Assembly: GCA_904502055.1 (NCBI GenBank)
Contig: CAJGDZ010000007.1
Location: 1 to 25,889, forward strand
Length of the DNA: 25,889 nucleotides
Direction: 5' to 3'
DNA from: an uncultured Clostridia bacterium
Lineage (GTDB): Bacteria > Bacillota > Clostridia > Oscillospirales > CAG-272
A model generated the notes under the pieces. That model was not told where the DNA came from and did not search any database. It worked only from the letters and a program-made list of their open reading frames with translations. This document shows, piece after piece, positions 14,162-22,851 of this stretch (positions are counted from its first letter, which is position 1; every line of letters begins with the position of its first letter). The translations under genes were made by a program, and so were the position numbers.

Positions 14162-16981
14162 TTACTTTTGCATTTCTTTTTGTTTTTTGCGCTTGCGAAG
14201 AATGTCGGCCGCAAGCAGACCGCCGTAGATCGCAAGCGATCCGAGCGTAATGGCAAAGCCGACGTTTACAATGCGCGGTGAATACGTCATTTCAACGGTG
14301 TGCTTGCCGTCCCCTTCAATGCGGAAGGAGACAAGGGCATCCAGCGATTGCTCGATGGGGACACGCTTGCCGTCCACCTTGATCTGCCAACCCTCGTCAT
14401 ACGGAATGGTGGTGAGGATAAGAGTGGAATCCTTTGAGGTGTTCAGCGTTCCCGAAAAATGCCTTTCGTTGAATTCCTCGATCTGATATTGTTCCTTTGC
14501 CAGTAGACTCATCGCGTATTTGAAGGTCTCGGTGTCCAGATAGTAAAGGATGCTTTCGTCGTTTTTAATATAGAGATTTTCGCCCGTCAGCGTCAGCTTG
14601 ACCGAAACGTTTTCTCCACGGCTTCGCAGGCCAAGCGCCTTGATTCGATCGGAGTCGCTGGCCATAAAGGTCTCGTACGGCTTGTCGTTGACCGTGAGCT
14701 TGACCTCGCGCGGATATTCGGAGGGGGCGTAGAAGTAGAGAAGCGCATCGTGAGGCATGGTGATGCCGTAGACCACGTAGGTGGATTCATCTCCGTCTGT
14801 TTTGTAGTGCGTATGTCCGGCGATGGTGCGCTTTTGACCGTTGGTGTAGGTCGAGGAGACCGGAATGGGAACAAAAACCTCAAGCGTATTTTTGGAGCCG
14901 GTCATTGCCGTAACCAGTGCGTTCAGTCGGTCAAAGGGGGAGGGATAAACGGCAACGTCATCGCCGTCCTCGTCCACATTGTTGAATTTGAATTCTGCCA
15001 ATGCGTCACTGACCGCATAAGCAAGCGAAAGTGCGTAGGGGTTTTGGTAAGCTGTGAAATGCTCGTTTTCTCCGTACACCTCTCCCAAAAGCTTCTGTAC
15101 GTCCTCCCAGGCGACACTTTCGTTATAATGCGATTTCTTCTCGCCGATGTTTTGCTCACATAAAATGTATTTGATGCCGAGAAGCGAGTCGGTCAGGGGA
15201 TTGGCTCCGAGATAGCGTGAAAGATGGGACTTTGAGGAATAGCCCATTTCAGCCAGGAAGGCAATGGTGTCCTTGTTGAGTGTCGAGGTCGAGCAGGAGA
15301 TGCCGCGCATACCGAGCGCCATATTGTCGTTGGTCTTTCGGTAGGTGGTCTTTTCCATACGGTAGAAGGAGGTGTCCTTTGCCTGGATCTCCTTGACCAG
15401 AGGACGGACCTTTTCCATATAATCGTTGTAAGAGCTGTAGGTGGAGTAGACGACGTCATAGTCGAGACTCGACATATGAATGATGCCGTTTCCGAATGCC
15501 TCAAGGCAAATGACCAAAAGCAGAACGACGGCCATATTCCGTCTGGATCTTGCCGTGCGCGCCCGCATAAAGCCATACAGGATTGCACACAGGAAGAGGA
15601 TCAGAGCAAGGGAAAGCCAGACGGTGCGAAGCGGATCGATGCGACCTTCTTCAAAGCCGAATTTTCCGTCCAGTACAAAGTTTTCGTATTCAAATTTCTG
15701 AAGAACCATCACAAGAGCCGCAAGTCCCGCACCGACGGCAAGAAGCGCCTTGGCGGATTGCTGCTTCAGCTCACGGATGGCCTTGTGCGCCATGGTCAAA
15801 AGGACAAAGCAGAGCATAAAGCTGTAGCGGTAATTGAGCCAGTTGGGCTTGGCAAAGCCGTGCCAGACGAGGTCGACCGGGTTGATGGTAAAGCTCATCA
15901 CAAAGACCGCAACGAGAAGTGTGGAACAAATTTTCTCGCGCAGGGTAATTTTTTTGCACAGATAATAAAAGGGCAACATAAGAAGCGCCAGTGTGCCGCA
16001 GTAGATAAAGGGAAGTCCGTCGGGGCGCACGGTGTCGTAAGTGCCCGGCAGAAGCTTTACAAAGAGGTCGGCAAGGTCATAGCGGAGGAAAAAGCCCCAG
16101 TCGGGATTCGAGAAGGTGTTTTTTCCAAAGGTGAGCGAATACGCGGCGGCAAGCAAGATTACCGTGGCTATACCGACGGCGAGAAGCGAGGAGCCGGCAA
16201 TCCTGCCGAGTGAGCGCAGAAAGTGGTAGCCTTCGCCGCTCGGGTTGTTTTCTCCGTCCTTTCCGTGTGCTAAATAGTAGTAGAAGAAATACAGAACCAC
16301 GTAGATGCAGACCATGTAGCCGATATAGAAATTGCTGGCCAGCGTAAGCGCAAGTAACGGAATATACAGCTTGTACCTTCCGTGCTTGATCATTTCCTCG
16401 ATGAGAAGCGACAAAAGGGGAAGCCACATCAGCGCGTCGATCCACATGGAATTGTGCTGATGCACGATCGCGTACGAGGAGAGCGCATATAAAACCGAGA
16501 ATGCCCACACCGTGTATTTGCTCGGGCGGCGAGTGGTTTTGTGAAGATAGTAGCCAAAGGTCAAGCCCGAAATTCCGGTCTTGAGAAGAAAGACAAAAAG
16601 GAGTGCCTCAAGGATCCTCGACTGAGGAAACAGACAAACGATATACGAAAAGGGGCTGGCAATGTAGTAGGCATAGATGCCGAGAAATTCACCGCCCAGC
16701 GATCTTGAGAAGGAGTACAGAAGGCTCTTGTCTCCAAGGATCGCATTGCGAAGCGCCTCGTAAAAATATACGTACTGTCCGTTCAGGTCCAAAACCAGAA
16801 CGCTCTCGTCTCCAAACGGATGCACGCCCTTGACGAGGTATACCAGATACATAACGGCGATGGGTAACAGGAAGGAGAGGGAAAGGTAAGCGTACGGCTT
16901 TTTCCGAAATTCTCCAAACCTTGCCAAGAGCCACCGCCAAGGATTTTTTTGCTTTTCGGTGGAAAGCATATTGTTATTCAT
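14162..16981 (-). CDS. YfhO-family multi-spanning membrane protein (GT-C fold)
   Basis: The 939-residue protein has about a dozen membrane helices over the first 520 residues, a large outer domain, and a final C-terminal helix (VNVGFAITLGSLAIYGGLLA) before a basic tail. The first outer loop, HPFGDESVLVLDLNGQY, is the YfhO hallmark and carries the acidic residues expected in GT-C glycosyltransferases. In Bacillus subtilis YfhO is needed to glycosylate lipoteichoic acid; family members elsewhere are mostly uncharacterised. The ATG at 16981 overlaps the end of the DUF951 gene by 8 bases, which suggests translational coupling. A GTG/ATG further up (to 17005) would need a longer overlap. Its place between DUF951 and ruvAB is odd for its likely function. 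Confidence 0.9.
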   Translation of the reverse strand: MNNNMLSTEKQKNPWRWLLARFGEFRKKPYAYLSLSFLLPIAVMYLVYLVKGVHPFGDESVLVLDLNGQYVYFYEALRNAILGDKSLLYSFSRSLGGEFLGIYAYYIASPFSYIVCLFPQSRILEALLFVFLLKTGISGLTFGYYLHKTTRRPSKYTVWAFSVLYALSSYAIVHQHNSMWIDALMWLPLLSLLIEEMIKHGRYKLYIPLLALTLASNFYIGYMVCIYVVLYFFYYYLAHGKDGENNPSGEGYHFLRSLGRIAGSSLLAVGIATVILLAAAYSLTFGKNTFSNPDWGFFLRYDLADLFVKLLPGTYDTVRPDGLPFIYCGTLALLMLPFYYLCKKITLREKICSTLLVAVFVMSFTINPVDLVWHGFAKPNWLNYRYSFMLCFVLLTMAHKAIRELKQQSAKALLAVGAGLAALVMVLQKFEYENFVLDGKFGFEEGRIDPLRTVWLSLALILFLCAILYGFMRARTARSRRNMAVVLLLVICLEAFGNGIIHMSSLDYDVVYSTYSSYNDYMEKVRPLVKEIQAKDTSFYRMEKTTYRKTNDNMALGMRGISCSTSTLNKDTIAFLAEMGYSSKSHLSRYLGANPLTDSLLGIKYILCEQNIGEKKSHYNESVAWEDVQKLLGEVYGENEHFTAYQNPYALSLAYAVSDALAEFKFNNVDEDGDDVAVYPSPFDRLNALVTAMTGSKNTLEVFVPIPVSSTYTNGQKRTIAGHTHYKTDGDESTYVVYGITMPHDALLYFYAPSEYPREVKLTVNDKPYETFMASDSDRIKALGLRSRGENVSVKLTLTGENLYIKNDESILYYLDTETFKYAMSLLAKEQYQIEEFNERHFSGTLNTSKDSTLILTTIPYDEGWQIKVDGKRVPIEQSLDALVSFRIEGDGKHTVEMTYSPRIVNVGFAITLGSLAIYGGLLAADILRKRKKQKEMQK

Positions 16982-17186
16982 CGGATTCTGCACTTTCCGA
17001 AGCACGGTTCAGCTTCTTGATGGATTTTTCAAATTTTACGCGCTCGAGCGTCATGTCACGGCCGCAACCGAGGCAAACGACGCGCACGTCACTTCCCACG
17101 CGGAGAATGCGAAAGGAGGAGGCCCCGCAAGGGTGCTGTTTTTTCATTTCGGCAACGTCGCCGACAGCGAGTTTTACAATGTTCAT
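16974..17186 (-). CDS. DUF951 family protein
   Basis: The 70-residue protein matches the small Firmicutes family DUF951. It contains KKQHPCGASSFRILRVGSDV and then CLGCGRDMTLERVKFEKSIKK, with Cys in HPCG and CLGC that could bind a metal. Its role is unknown; the fold is probably a small beta barrel with a zinc-like site. It is the first gene of the minus-strand operon, with its own promoter and GGAG about 8-9 bases before the ATG at 17186. An unusual acidic Ser/Glu tail (ASESAESDE) ends in the overlap with the next gene. Confidence 0.93.
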   Translation of the reverse strand: MNIVKLAVGDVAEMKKQHPCGASSFRILRVGSDVRVVCLGCGRDMTLERVKFEKSIKKLNRASESAESDE

Positions 17187-17221
17187 AAAGCAAACTCCGA
17201 AATAAGAAATATATATATTTC

Positions 17222-17250
17222 AATATACCATAATTTCCCCTAAAAGTCAA
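17222..17250 (-). promoter_or_regulatory. Promoter of the DUF951-yfhO-ruvAB operon
   Basis: On the minus strand, TTGACT (17245-17250), a 17-base spacer and TATATT (17222-17227) lie 35 bases before the DUF951 start. It faces away from the ruvC promoter. Confidence 0.85.
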
Positions 17251-17288
17251 CTTGAATTCATTATTTTTCACAAAAAAGAAAATTGTGT

Positions 17289-17317
17289 TTGACTTGTTCA
17301 TATTCTTGTGATATAAT
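17289..17317 (+). promoter_or_regulatory. Promoter of the ruvC operon
   Basis: TTGACT (17289-17294), a 17-base spacer and TATAAT (17312-17317) lie 44 bases before the ruvC GTG. No other clear promoter is seen before the one at 25532, so it may drive all nine genes that follow. Confidence 0.88.
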
Positions 17318-17361
17318 TTAATGTGGAATAGAATGACAACCGAAGGAAAGGGAGGGCGGCT

Positions 17362-17862
17362 GTGAGGATACTGGGAATCGACCCCGGAATTGCCATTGTG
17401 GGCTGGGGCGTAATCGAATATAGCGGAAACCGCTTCCGTACTCTCGGCTACGGCTCGGTGCAAACGCCCTCGACTATGTCGACCGAGCAGAGATTGGTGG
17501 AGGTCCATCGGGGCATCGGTGAGCTGATCGATACCTACAAGCCGGACTGTATGTCCATTGAGGAGCTTTTCTGGAACACAAACCAGACAACGGGTATCCG
17601 TGTCAGTGAGGCGCGCGGTGTGATCCTGCTTGCGGCCGCACAAAGGAAGCTGGATATTTTTGAATACACGCCGCTTCAGGTCAAGCAGGCGGTGGTCGGA
17701 TACGGACGTGCGGAAAAGAAGCAGGTCATTTCGATGGTCACCATGCTTCTCGGACTTGAAAAGCCGCCCAAGCCCGACGACACGGCCGACGCGCTGGGGC
17801 TTGCGATCTGCCATGCCCATAGCGGTTGCTCTCGCCTGGCAGATTATTACAACAAAAAATAA
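17362..17862 (+). CDS. ruvC: Holliday junction resolvase RuvC
   Basis: RuvC is the endonuclease that cuts Holliday junctions. The 166-residue protein has the RNase-H fold acidic residues Asp7 (GIDPG), Glu67 (SIEELF), Asp140 and Asp143 (DDTADALGLA). The start is a GTG with GGGAGG closely upstream. Unlike the common ruvC-ruvA-ruvB order, ruvC here is divergent from ruvAB and separated from it by the DUF951 and YfhO genes. It leads the long plus-strand operon. Confidence 0.97.
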   Translation: MRILGIDPGIAIVGWGVIEYSGNRFRTLGYGSVQTPSTMSTEQRLVEVHRGIGELIDTYKPDCMSIEELFWNTNQTTGIRVSEARGVILLAAAQRKLDIFEYTPLQVKQAVVGYGRAEKKQVISMVTMLLGLEKPPKPDDTADALGLAICHAHSGCSRLADYYNKK

Positions 17863-17873
17863 GAGGACAGGAT

Positions 17874-18752
17874 ATGTGGTATTCTCAGAATTGGAAAGAC
17901 TATGAACTTATAGACACCTCGGAGGGGGAGCGTCTGGAGCGCTGGGGCGATTATCTTTTGATCCGTCCCGACCCGCAGATCGTGTGGAAGAACGAAAAAA
18001 AGAGTCCGCTTTGGAAAAAGGCGGATGCAACCTATAAACGCTCGTCGGGCGGCGGAGGCGGCTGGAAAAACAGCCGTGTGCCCGATCAATGGAAGATCGG
18101 ATACGGGGATCTTCGCTTTATCGTTCGTCCGACCGGCTTTAAGCATACGGGGCTTTTCCCCGAGCAGGCGGCCAACTGGGACTGGTTTTCCGAGCTCATT
18201 CGCAACGCCGGACGTCCCATTAAGGTGCTGAACCTGTTTGCTTATACGGGCGGCGCAACGGTTGCCGCCGCAAAGGCAGGTGCTTCGGTCTGTCACGTGG
18301 ATGCGGCCAAGGGAATGGTGGCGCAGGCAAAGGAAAACGCGGCACTCAGCGGCCTTGCCGATGCCCCGATTCGCTACATTGTGGACGATTGTAAAAAGTT
18401 TGTGGAGCGCGAGATTAAGCGCGGAAACCGCTACGATGCGATCATCATGGATCCGCCCTCTTACGGAAGAGGTCCGTCGGGCGAGGTTTGGAAGATCGAG
18501 GACAGCATCGACGAGTTTGTTACATTGGTTTCGAGCGTGCTTTCGGACGAGCCGCTTTTCTTCCTGCTTAATTCTTACACTACGGGACTTTCGCCTCTGA
18601 CGATGAGCTATATTTTACAGCTTCGCGTGTGCCGTCGCTTCGGCGGTAAGACCGAGGCCGGGGAGCTGGCTCTTCCCGTCAAGCAAACGGGCGGCTTTTT
18701 GCCTTGCGGCGCAAGCGTGAGATGGTCGGCCGACTATAACGGAGAAAAATAA
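17874..18752 (+). CDS. Class I SAM-dependent methyltransferase (RlmI/RlmK-like)
   Basis: The 292-residue protein has an N-terminal part with a Gly-rich stretch (SSGGGGGWKN) and a Rossmann methyltransferase core: LNLFAYTGGATVAAAKAGA is the SAM-binding motif I, CHVDAAKGMVAQAKENAAL motif II, and DAIIMDPPSYGRG motif IV. HTGLFPEQAANWDW before motif I is typical of the Methyltrans_SAM family, which includes rRNA cytosine methylases. The exact RNA target cannot be read. The ATG at 17874 has AGAGGA upstream; an earlier start at 17826 would overlap ruvC. It sits 11 bases after ruvC and 18 bases before ecfA1. Confidence 0.88.
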   Translation: MWYSQNWKDYELIDTSEGERLERWGDYLLIRPDPQIVWKNEKKSPLWKKADATYKRSSGGGGGWKNSRVPDQWKIGYGDLRFIVRPTGFKHTGLFPEQAANWDWFSELIRNAGRPIKVLNLFAYTGGATVAAAKAGASVCHVDAAKGMVAQAKENAALSGLADAPIRYIVDDCKKFVEREIKRGNRYDAIIMDPPSYGRGPSGEVWKIEDSIDEFVTLVSSVLSDEPLFFLLNSYTTGLSPLTMSYILQLRVCRRFGGKTEAGELALPVKQTGGFLPCGASVRWSADYNGEK

Positions 18753-18770
18753 AAAGATCGGTATTTTGTT

Positions 18771-19640
18771 ATGAGTGAAGCTTTTATTCAAGTTGAAAAT
18801 CTGAATTATTCCTATACGGAGGAGGACGGTCGCGAGGTTCCGGTTTTGCACGACATTTCGTTTGAGATCGGGCGCGGTGAATACGTAGCGATCCTTGGGC
18901 ATAACGGCTCGGGAAAATCTACGCTGGCCAAGCTTCTCAACCTGATTTTGACGCCCACCTCGGGCAGGATCCTTTTTGACGGTAAGGACGTTGCCGAAAA
19001 GGAACTGACGGAGGACGAGCTGTATCAGCTTCGCCGCAAGGTCGGCATGGTGTTTCAGAATCCGGACAATCAGCTGGTTGCCACCATTGTGGAGGAGGAT
19101 GTTGCCTTTGGCCCGGAAAATCTGGGGCTTCCGCAACAGGAGATCCGCCGACGTGTGGACGAGTCGCTGGCTATTGTCGGTATGACCGAATACGCCCACC
19201 ACGAGCCGCACCGCCTTTCGGGCGGTCAGAAGCAAAGAATTGCCATCGCGGGCATCATTGCGATGCTTCCTGAATGCATGATCTTTGACGAGTCGACGGC
19301 TATGCTGGATCCGTCGGGTCGTAAGGATGTACTTCGTACCGTCGAGACCCTGAATCGCGAAAAGGGAATCACCGTGCTCACCATTACTCACTATATGAAC
19401 GAGGCGGCTAAGGCAGATCGCATTCTTGTGCTGGACGACGGACGGATCCTTATGGAGGGGACGCCGGCCGAGGTGTTTGCACACCCGGAGATTTTGCGAA
19501 AGGCCGGGCTTGATGTGCCTCAGTGCAGCGCTTTGATTGAGGGACTCAGAGAGGCGGGCTTTGCCATTTCGGGCGATTTCTATTCTCCCGAGCTGTGTGC
19601 AGAGGCGATCTGCCGTTACATCCAAGAAAAGAGGTCTTGA
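18771..19640 (+). CDS. ecfA1: ECF transporter ATPase EcfA1
   Basis: This is one of the two ABC ATPases of the shared energy-coupling module for vitamin and metal uptake, at the inner face of the membrane. The 289-residue protein has Walker A GHNGSGKST (43-51), the Q loop (FQNPDNQLVATIVEEDVAFG, typical of EcfA), signature LSGGQ (149-153), Walker B MIFDE with Glu174, and a His switch in ITHY. The C-terminal extension (from about 240) is typical of this family. No strong ribosome binding site precedes the ATG at 18771. ecfA2 starts 2 bases after its stop. Confidence 0.96.
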   Translation: MSEAFIQVENLNYSYTEEDGREVPVLHDISFEIGRGEYVAILGHNGSGKSTLAKLLNLILTPTSGRILFDGKDVAEKELTEDELYQLRRKVGMVFQNPDNQLVATIVEEDVAFGPENLGLPQQEIRRRVDESLAIVGMTEYAHHEPHRLSGGQKQRIAIAGIIAMLPECMIFDESTAMLDPSGRKDVLRTVETLNREKGITVLTITHYMNEAAKADRILVLDDGRILMEGTPAEVFAHPEILRKAGLDVPQCSALIEGLREAGFAISGDFYSPELCAEAICRYIQEKRS

Positions 19641-19642
19641 GC

Positions 19643-20497
19643 GTGGCAAAAATTGAACTGGAAAACATATCTTACGTATACAGCAAGGGCACCCCGTACG
19701 AGGTAACGGCGCTTGACAACGTGAGTGCTTGTATCAAAGAGGGAAGCATTACCGGCATTATCGGACATACCGGTTCGGGAAAATCCACCTTCGTTCAACT
19801 CCTCAACGGGCTTGAGCGTGCGCATGAGGGACGCGTGCTTCTCGACGGAAAGGACATCTGGGAAAAGCCTAAGGAGATCGGCAAGATCCGCTTCCGCGTT
19901 GGGCTTGTGATGCAATATCCCGAATATCAGCTTTTCGAGGAGACCATCCGTGAGGACATCGCCTTTGGTCCGAAAAATATGGGGCTTGATAAGGAGGAGA
20001 TCGAGAAGCGCGTTTTGATGGCGGCAGATTTCGTGGGGCTTGAGCGTGAGCTTCTGGATAAATCTCCCTTTGATCTTTCGGGCGGTCAGAAGCGCCGCGC
20101 GGCGATTGCGGGCGTTATCGCGATGAAGCCCGAGGTGCTCGTGCTTGATGAGCCGGCCGCGGGCCTCGATCCGCTTGGTCGAGATGCCATTTTCAAAAGC
20201 CTTGTCAACTATCGGAACGAAACGGGAGCAACCGTGATCATCGTTAGCCACAGTATGGAGGATATGGCGCGCTTTTGCGAGGAGCTGATCGTTCTCTCGC
20301 ACGCTAAGATCGTAATGCAGGGAACGTGCAGTGAGATCTTTGCCAAGGCGGATTTTCTTAATGAGATCGGCCTGGACGTGCCGCAGATCACCGGTTGTAT
20401 GAAGCTGCTTTCTCAGAAGGGGCTTTCGGTGGAGGATGGCATTTATACCGTTGAAGATGCGGTAAAGGAGCTTTCTCACCTGCTTTCATCTTTATAA
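19643..20497 (+). CDS. ecfA2: ECF transporter ATPase EcfA2
   Basis: This is the partner ATPase that pairs with EcfA1 on EcfT. The 284-residue protein has Walker A GHTGSGKST (41-49), the Q-loop region QYPEYQLFEETIREDIAFG, signature LSGGQKRRAAIAG, Walker B VLDEPAAGLDP and a His switch in VSHSM. The start is the GTG at 19643, with AAGAGG upstream inside the end of ecfA1. The longer frame to 19595 would overlap ecfA1 without support. The gene is 2 bases after ecfA1 and 19 bases before ecfT. Confidence 0.96.
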   Translation: MAKIELENISYVYSKGTPYEVTALDNVSACIKEGSITGIIGHTGSGKSTFVQLLNGLERAHEGRVLLDGKDIWEKPKEIGKIRFRVGLVMQYPEYQLFEETIREDIAFGPKNMGLDKEEIEKRVLMAADFVGLERELLDKSPFDLSGGQKRRAAIAGVIAMKPEVLVLDEPAAGLDPLGRDAIFKSLVNYRNETGATVIIVSHSMEDMARFCEELIVLSHAKIVMQGTCSEIFAKADFLNEIGLDVPQITGCMKLLSQKGLSVEDGIYTVEDAVKELSHLLSSL

Positions 20498-20516
20498 TTT
20501 TGGAAAGGTCTGAATC

Positions 20517-21335
20517 ATGAAAAACATTAGCTTCGGGCAGTATTATCCGGCGGAATCCCTGATTCACCGTCTGGATGCACGCGCTAAGGTCATCCTGGCG
20601 CTTCTTTATATCATCTGCTCGTTTTTGTGTAAAAATATAATCAGCTTTGCGGCACTGGCGCTTTCGGCCGTCCTTCTGGTTCTGCTGAGCAACATACCGC
20701 TCAAGGCGGTCTTCCGCGCCATACGGCCCATTCTTTTCGTGATGCTCTTCACGGTAGTTCTGAACGTCTTTTGGACCAAGGGAGAATCTCCGCTTTTCAG
20801 CTGGGGTATACTGACCGTATACCCGGAGGGCCTGTATAACGCGCTCTTTATGCTGGTCCGCATTCTCTCGCTGATCATCGGCACCAGCATTTTTATGACG
20901 TATACCACTACGCCCATCGAGCTTGCCGATGCCATCGAGCAGCTTTTGGCGCCTCTCAAGAAAATAAAAATTCCCGTGCACGAGTTTTCGATGATGATGA
21001 CCGTGGCGCTTCGCTTTATCCCCACGCTGATCGAGGAGACCGAAAAGATCACCGCCGCCCAGAAGGCGCGCGGCGCAGACTTTTCCTCGGGTGGACTTAT
21101 CAAGCGTGCCAAGGCACTGATTCCGATCCTGGTTCCTCTCGTGGTCTCCGCCTTCCGCCGTGCCGATGAGCTGGCAACGGCCATGGAGTGCCGCTGTTAC
21201 CGCGGCGGTGACGGAAGAACCAAGCTTCACGTCTTGCGTTACGATGCCAAGGACTTTATGATGATGGCGGTCGTCGTTGTATTTGGTGGACTGTTGGTCG
21301 GGCTCAATATGCTTGCCATCGGTTATACGATGTAA
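20517..21335 (+). CDS. ecfT: ECF transporter membrane subunit EcfT
   Basis: EcfT is the membrane scaffold that links EcfA1/A2 to interchangeable substrate-binding S proteins. The 272-residue protein has 5-6 membrane helices and the cytoplasmic coupling helices. The first Ala-Arg-Gly motif is present in AQKARGADF; the second place reads MECRCYRGG, a Cys-containing variant of the usual ARG-type motif. GGAAAGG precedes the ATG at 20517. No S component is encoded in the window, as in group II ECF systems whose S genes lie elsewhere. Confidence 0.95.
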   Translation: MKNISFGQYYPAESLIHRLDARAKVILALLYIICSFLCKNIISFAALALSAVLLVLLSNIPLKAVFRAIRPILFVMLFTVVLNVFWTKGESPLFSWGILTVYPEGLYNALFMLVRILSLIIGTSIFMTYTTTPIELADAIEQLLAPLKKIKIPVHEFSMMMTVALRFIPTLIEETEKITAAQKARGADFSSGGLIKRAKALIPILVPLVVSAFRRADELATAMECRCYRGGDGRTKLHVLRYDAKDFMMMAVVVVFGGLLVGLNMLAIGYTM

Positions 21336-21348
21336 GGGTGGATATCGT

Positions 21349-22140
21349 ATGAAGGTTTTTTTGAAAATTTCCTTTCTCGGCACCCGCTATTGCGGCTATC
21401 AGGTTCAGGATAACGCCGTGACGGTTCAGCAGATGCTCAATGAGGCGGCTGAAAAGGTGTTTGGATTTCCGTGTGATATTGTGGGGTGCAGTCGCACCGA
21501 CAGCGGTGTTCACGCGGAGGAATTTTGTGTGTGCGTGACAAAGAGAAGGGAGTCGGAACTTGTGACGTCCATTCCCGTCTCCAAAATTCCCGTGGCTATG
21601 AATTGCTTTTTGCCCGATGACATTTCGGTGCTTGAGGCATCCCTTGTTCCTGAGGAATTTCACGCGCGATATGACGTAAAATATAAGGAGTACGTATACC
21701 GCATCTGGAACGGCAGGGTGAAAAATCCTTTTTTGGCCGACCGTATGATGTTTTTGCCGAATATGATAAGTGATGAAGACCTGGCCCGTGCCAACGAGGC
21801 GGCAGATCGCTTTGTGGGCAGGCAGGACTTTCGCTCCTTTATGGCCAGTGGCTCCAAGATCACCGACACGGTGCGTACGGTCTATCACGCTTCGCTATCG
21901 CGCGAGGGGGATGTGATCACCTTCCGCGTGGCGGCTGACGGTTTTCTTTACAATATGGTGAGAATCATGGCGGGAACGCTGGTTGAGGTGCTGCAGGGCA
22001 GAAGAACGCCGGATGATATTTCTGCTGTCATCGCAAGCGGCGATCGCAGACAGGCGGGAAGCACCGCGCCGGCCCACGGCCTGTATCTTCACCGCGTGTC
22101 CTATGAGGCATATCAAGCAATAGGAGGAGAAATTCAATGA
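21349..22140 (+). CDS. truA: tRNA pseudouridine synthase A
   Basis: TruA makes pseudouridine at positions 38-40 of the tRNA anticodon arm. The 263-residue protein has the catalytic Asp51 in CSRTDSGVHA, then FHARYDVKYKEYVYRI and FRVAADGFLYNMVRIMAGT, all TruA hallmarks. The ATG at 21349 fits the family N terminus (MKVFLKISFLGTRYCGYQ). Its stop overlaps the next start by the four bases ATGA (22137-22140). Presence after ecfA1-ecfA2-ecfT is a common Firmicutes order. Confidence 0.96.
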   Translation: MKVFLKISFLGTRYCGYQVQDNAVTVQQMLNEAAEKVFGFPCDIVGCSRTDSGVHAEEFCVCVTKRRESELVTSIPVSKIPVAMNCFLPDDISVLEASLVPEEFHARYDVKYKEYVYRIWNGRVKNPFLADRMMFLPNMISDEDLARANEAADRFVGRQDFRSFMASGSKITDTVRTVYHASLSREGDVITFRVAADGFLYNMVRIMAGTLVEVLQGRRTPDDISAVIASGDRRQAGSTAPAHGLYLHRVSYEAYQAIGGEIQ

Positions 22141-22835
22141 TCTGGAATTATGCTGTAGATATATTTTATGTTGTTTTGGCAATCGCTATCGTTGTTCTTT
22201 TTGCCTGTAAGGGCTTTTTTGCGGCGATTTTTCATTTTGGAAGATACATTGCGGCAACCGTGCTTGCCTATACCTTTGGCCCTATGCTCAGCCGTTTTCT
22301 TTATCAGAAATGGATCTTTTCCTGGATCGCGGTTCCGGTTGCTGAAAAGGTTGAGAATTTTTTGAATAACACGGTTGGAAGCGTAGATATTGAAGGACTT
22401 GTGGAATCGCTTCCCGCGCTGGTTAAGCAGTTTGCGGATGTGGATGCCTTGACCGCAAAATACGGAGCAACCGTTGACAGCTTTCACGAGGTTGCCGGAG
22501 ATTTTTCGGCAACGCTGGCGGCACCCCTGGCGTCTCTCATTTCCAATGCCATTGCGTACCTGGCCATCTTCTTCGTTTCTGTGCTTTTGCTGAAGCTTTT
22601 GTTCTTCCTGCTTAATAAATTCTTTGATGCCATCCCGATTCTGAAGGCGATCAACCATATTTTGGGAGCAGCTCTCGGTGTGCTCACCGCCTTTTTGGCA
22701 CTGGCGGCGATCACCTGGCTGCTGGGGTTGCTTATCAGCCTTTTCGCCGGCAGCGAATGGTTGCTCCACCTGGCGGAAAACTCAAAGCTTTTCGGTGTTT
22801 TTCAAGAGTTGAACTTTTTTAATCTTTTTCATTGA
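22137..22835 (+). CDS. CvpA-like membrane protein (232 aa)
   Basis: The protein has a membrane helix at about 7-24, a second at 25-48, a long mostly soluble loop with a coiled segment (about 75-130), and two long hydrophobic helices (about 137-160 and 175-202). GALLGVLTAF-type sequence (GAALGVLTAFLALAAI) and the four-helix plan match the CvpA family. CvpA is required for colicin V production in E. coli, but its role in Firmicutes is not settled; links to envelope stability have been reported for the family. Start and stop codons overlap truA by four bases, and clpE follows after 16 bases. Confidence 0.75.
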   Translation: MIWNYAVDIFYVVLAIAIVVLFACKGFFAAIFHFGRYIAATVLAYTFGPMLSRFLYQKWIFSWIAVPVAEKVENFLNNTVGSVDIEGLVESLPALVKQFADVDALTAKYGATVDSFHEVAGDFSATLAAPLASLISNAIAYLAIFFVSVLLLKLLFFLLNKFFDAIPILKAINHILGAALGVLTAFLALAAITWLLGLLISLFAGSEWLLHLAENSKLFGVFQELNFFNLFH

Positions 22836-22851
22836 TTTGAGGAAACAGTAA

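Noticed and set aside
17333..17365. A 10-codon ORF just before ruvC whose TGA overlaps the ruvC GTG (GTGA)
   Set aside because: It has no ribosome binding site and lies only about 9 bases from the likely transcript start. The G-rich sequence is explained by the ruvC ribosome binding site.
18615..21383. Long minus-strand frames over the methyltransferase and ecf genes (287 to 344 codons)
   Set aside because: They mirror genes with clear motifs. The window rarely uses TTA, CTA and TCA codons, so the opposite strand stays open by chance.
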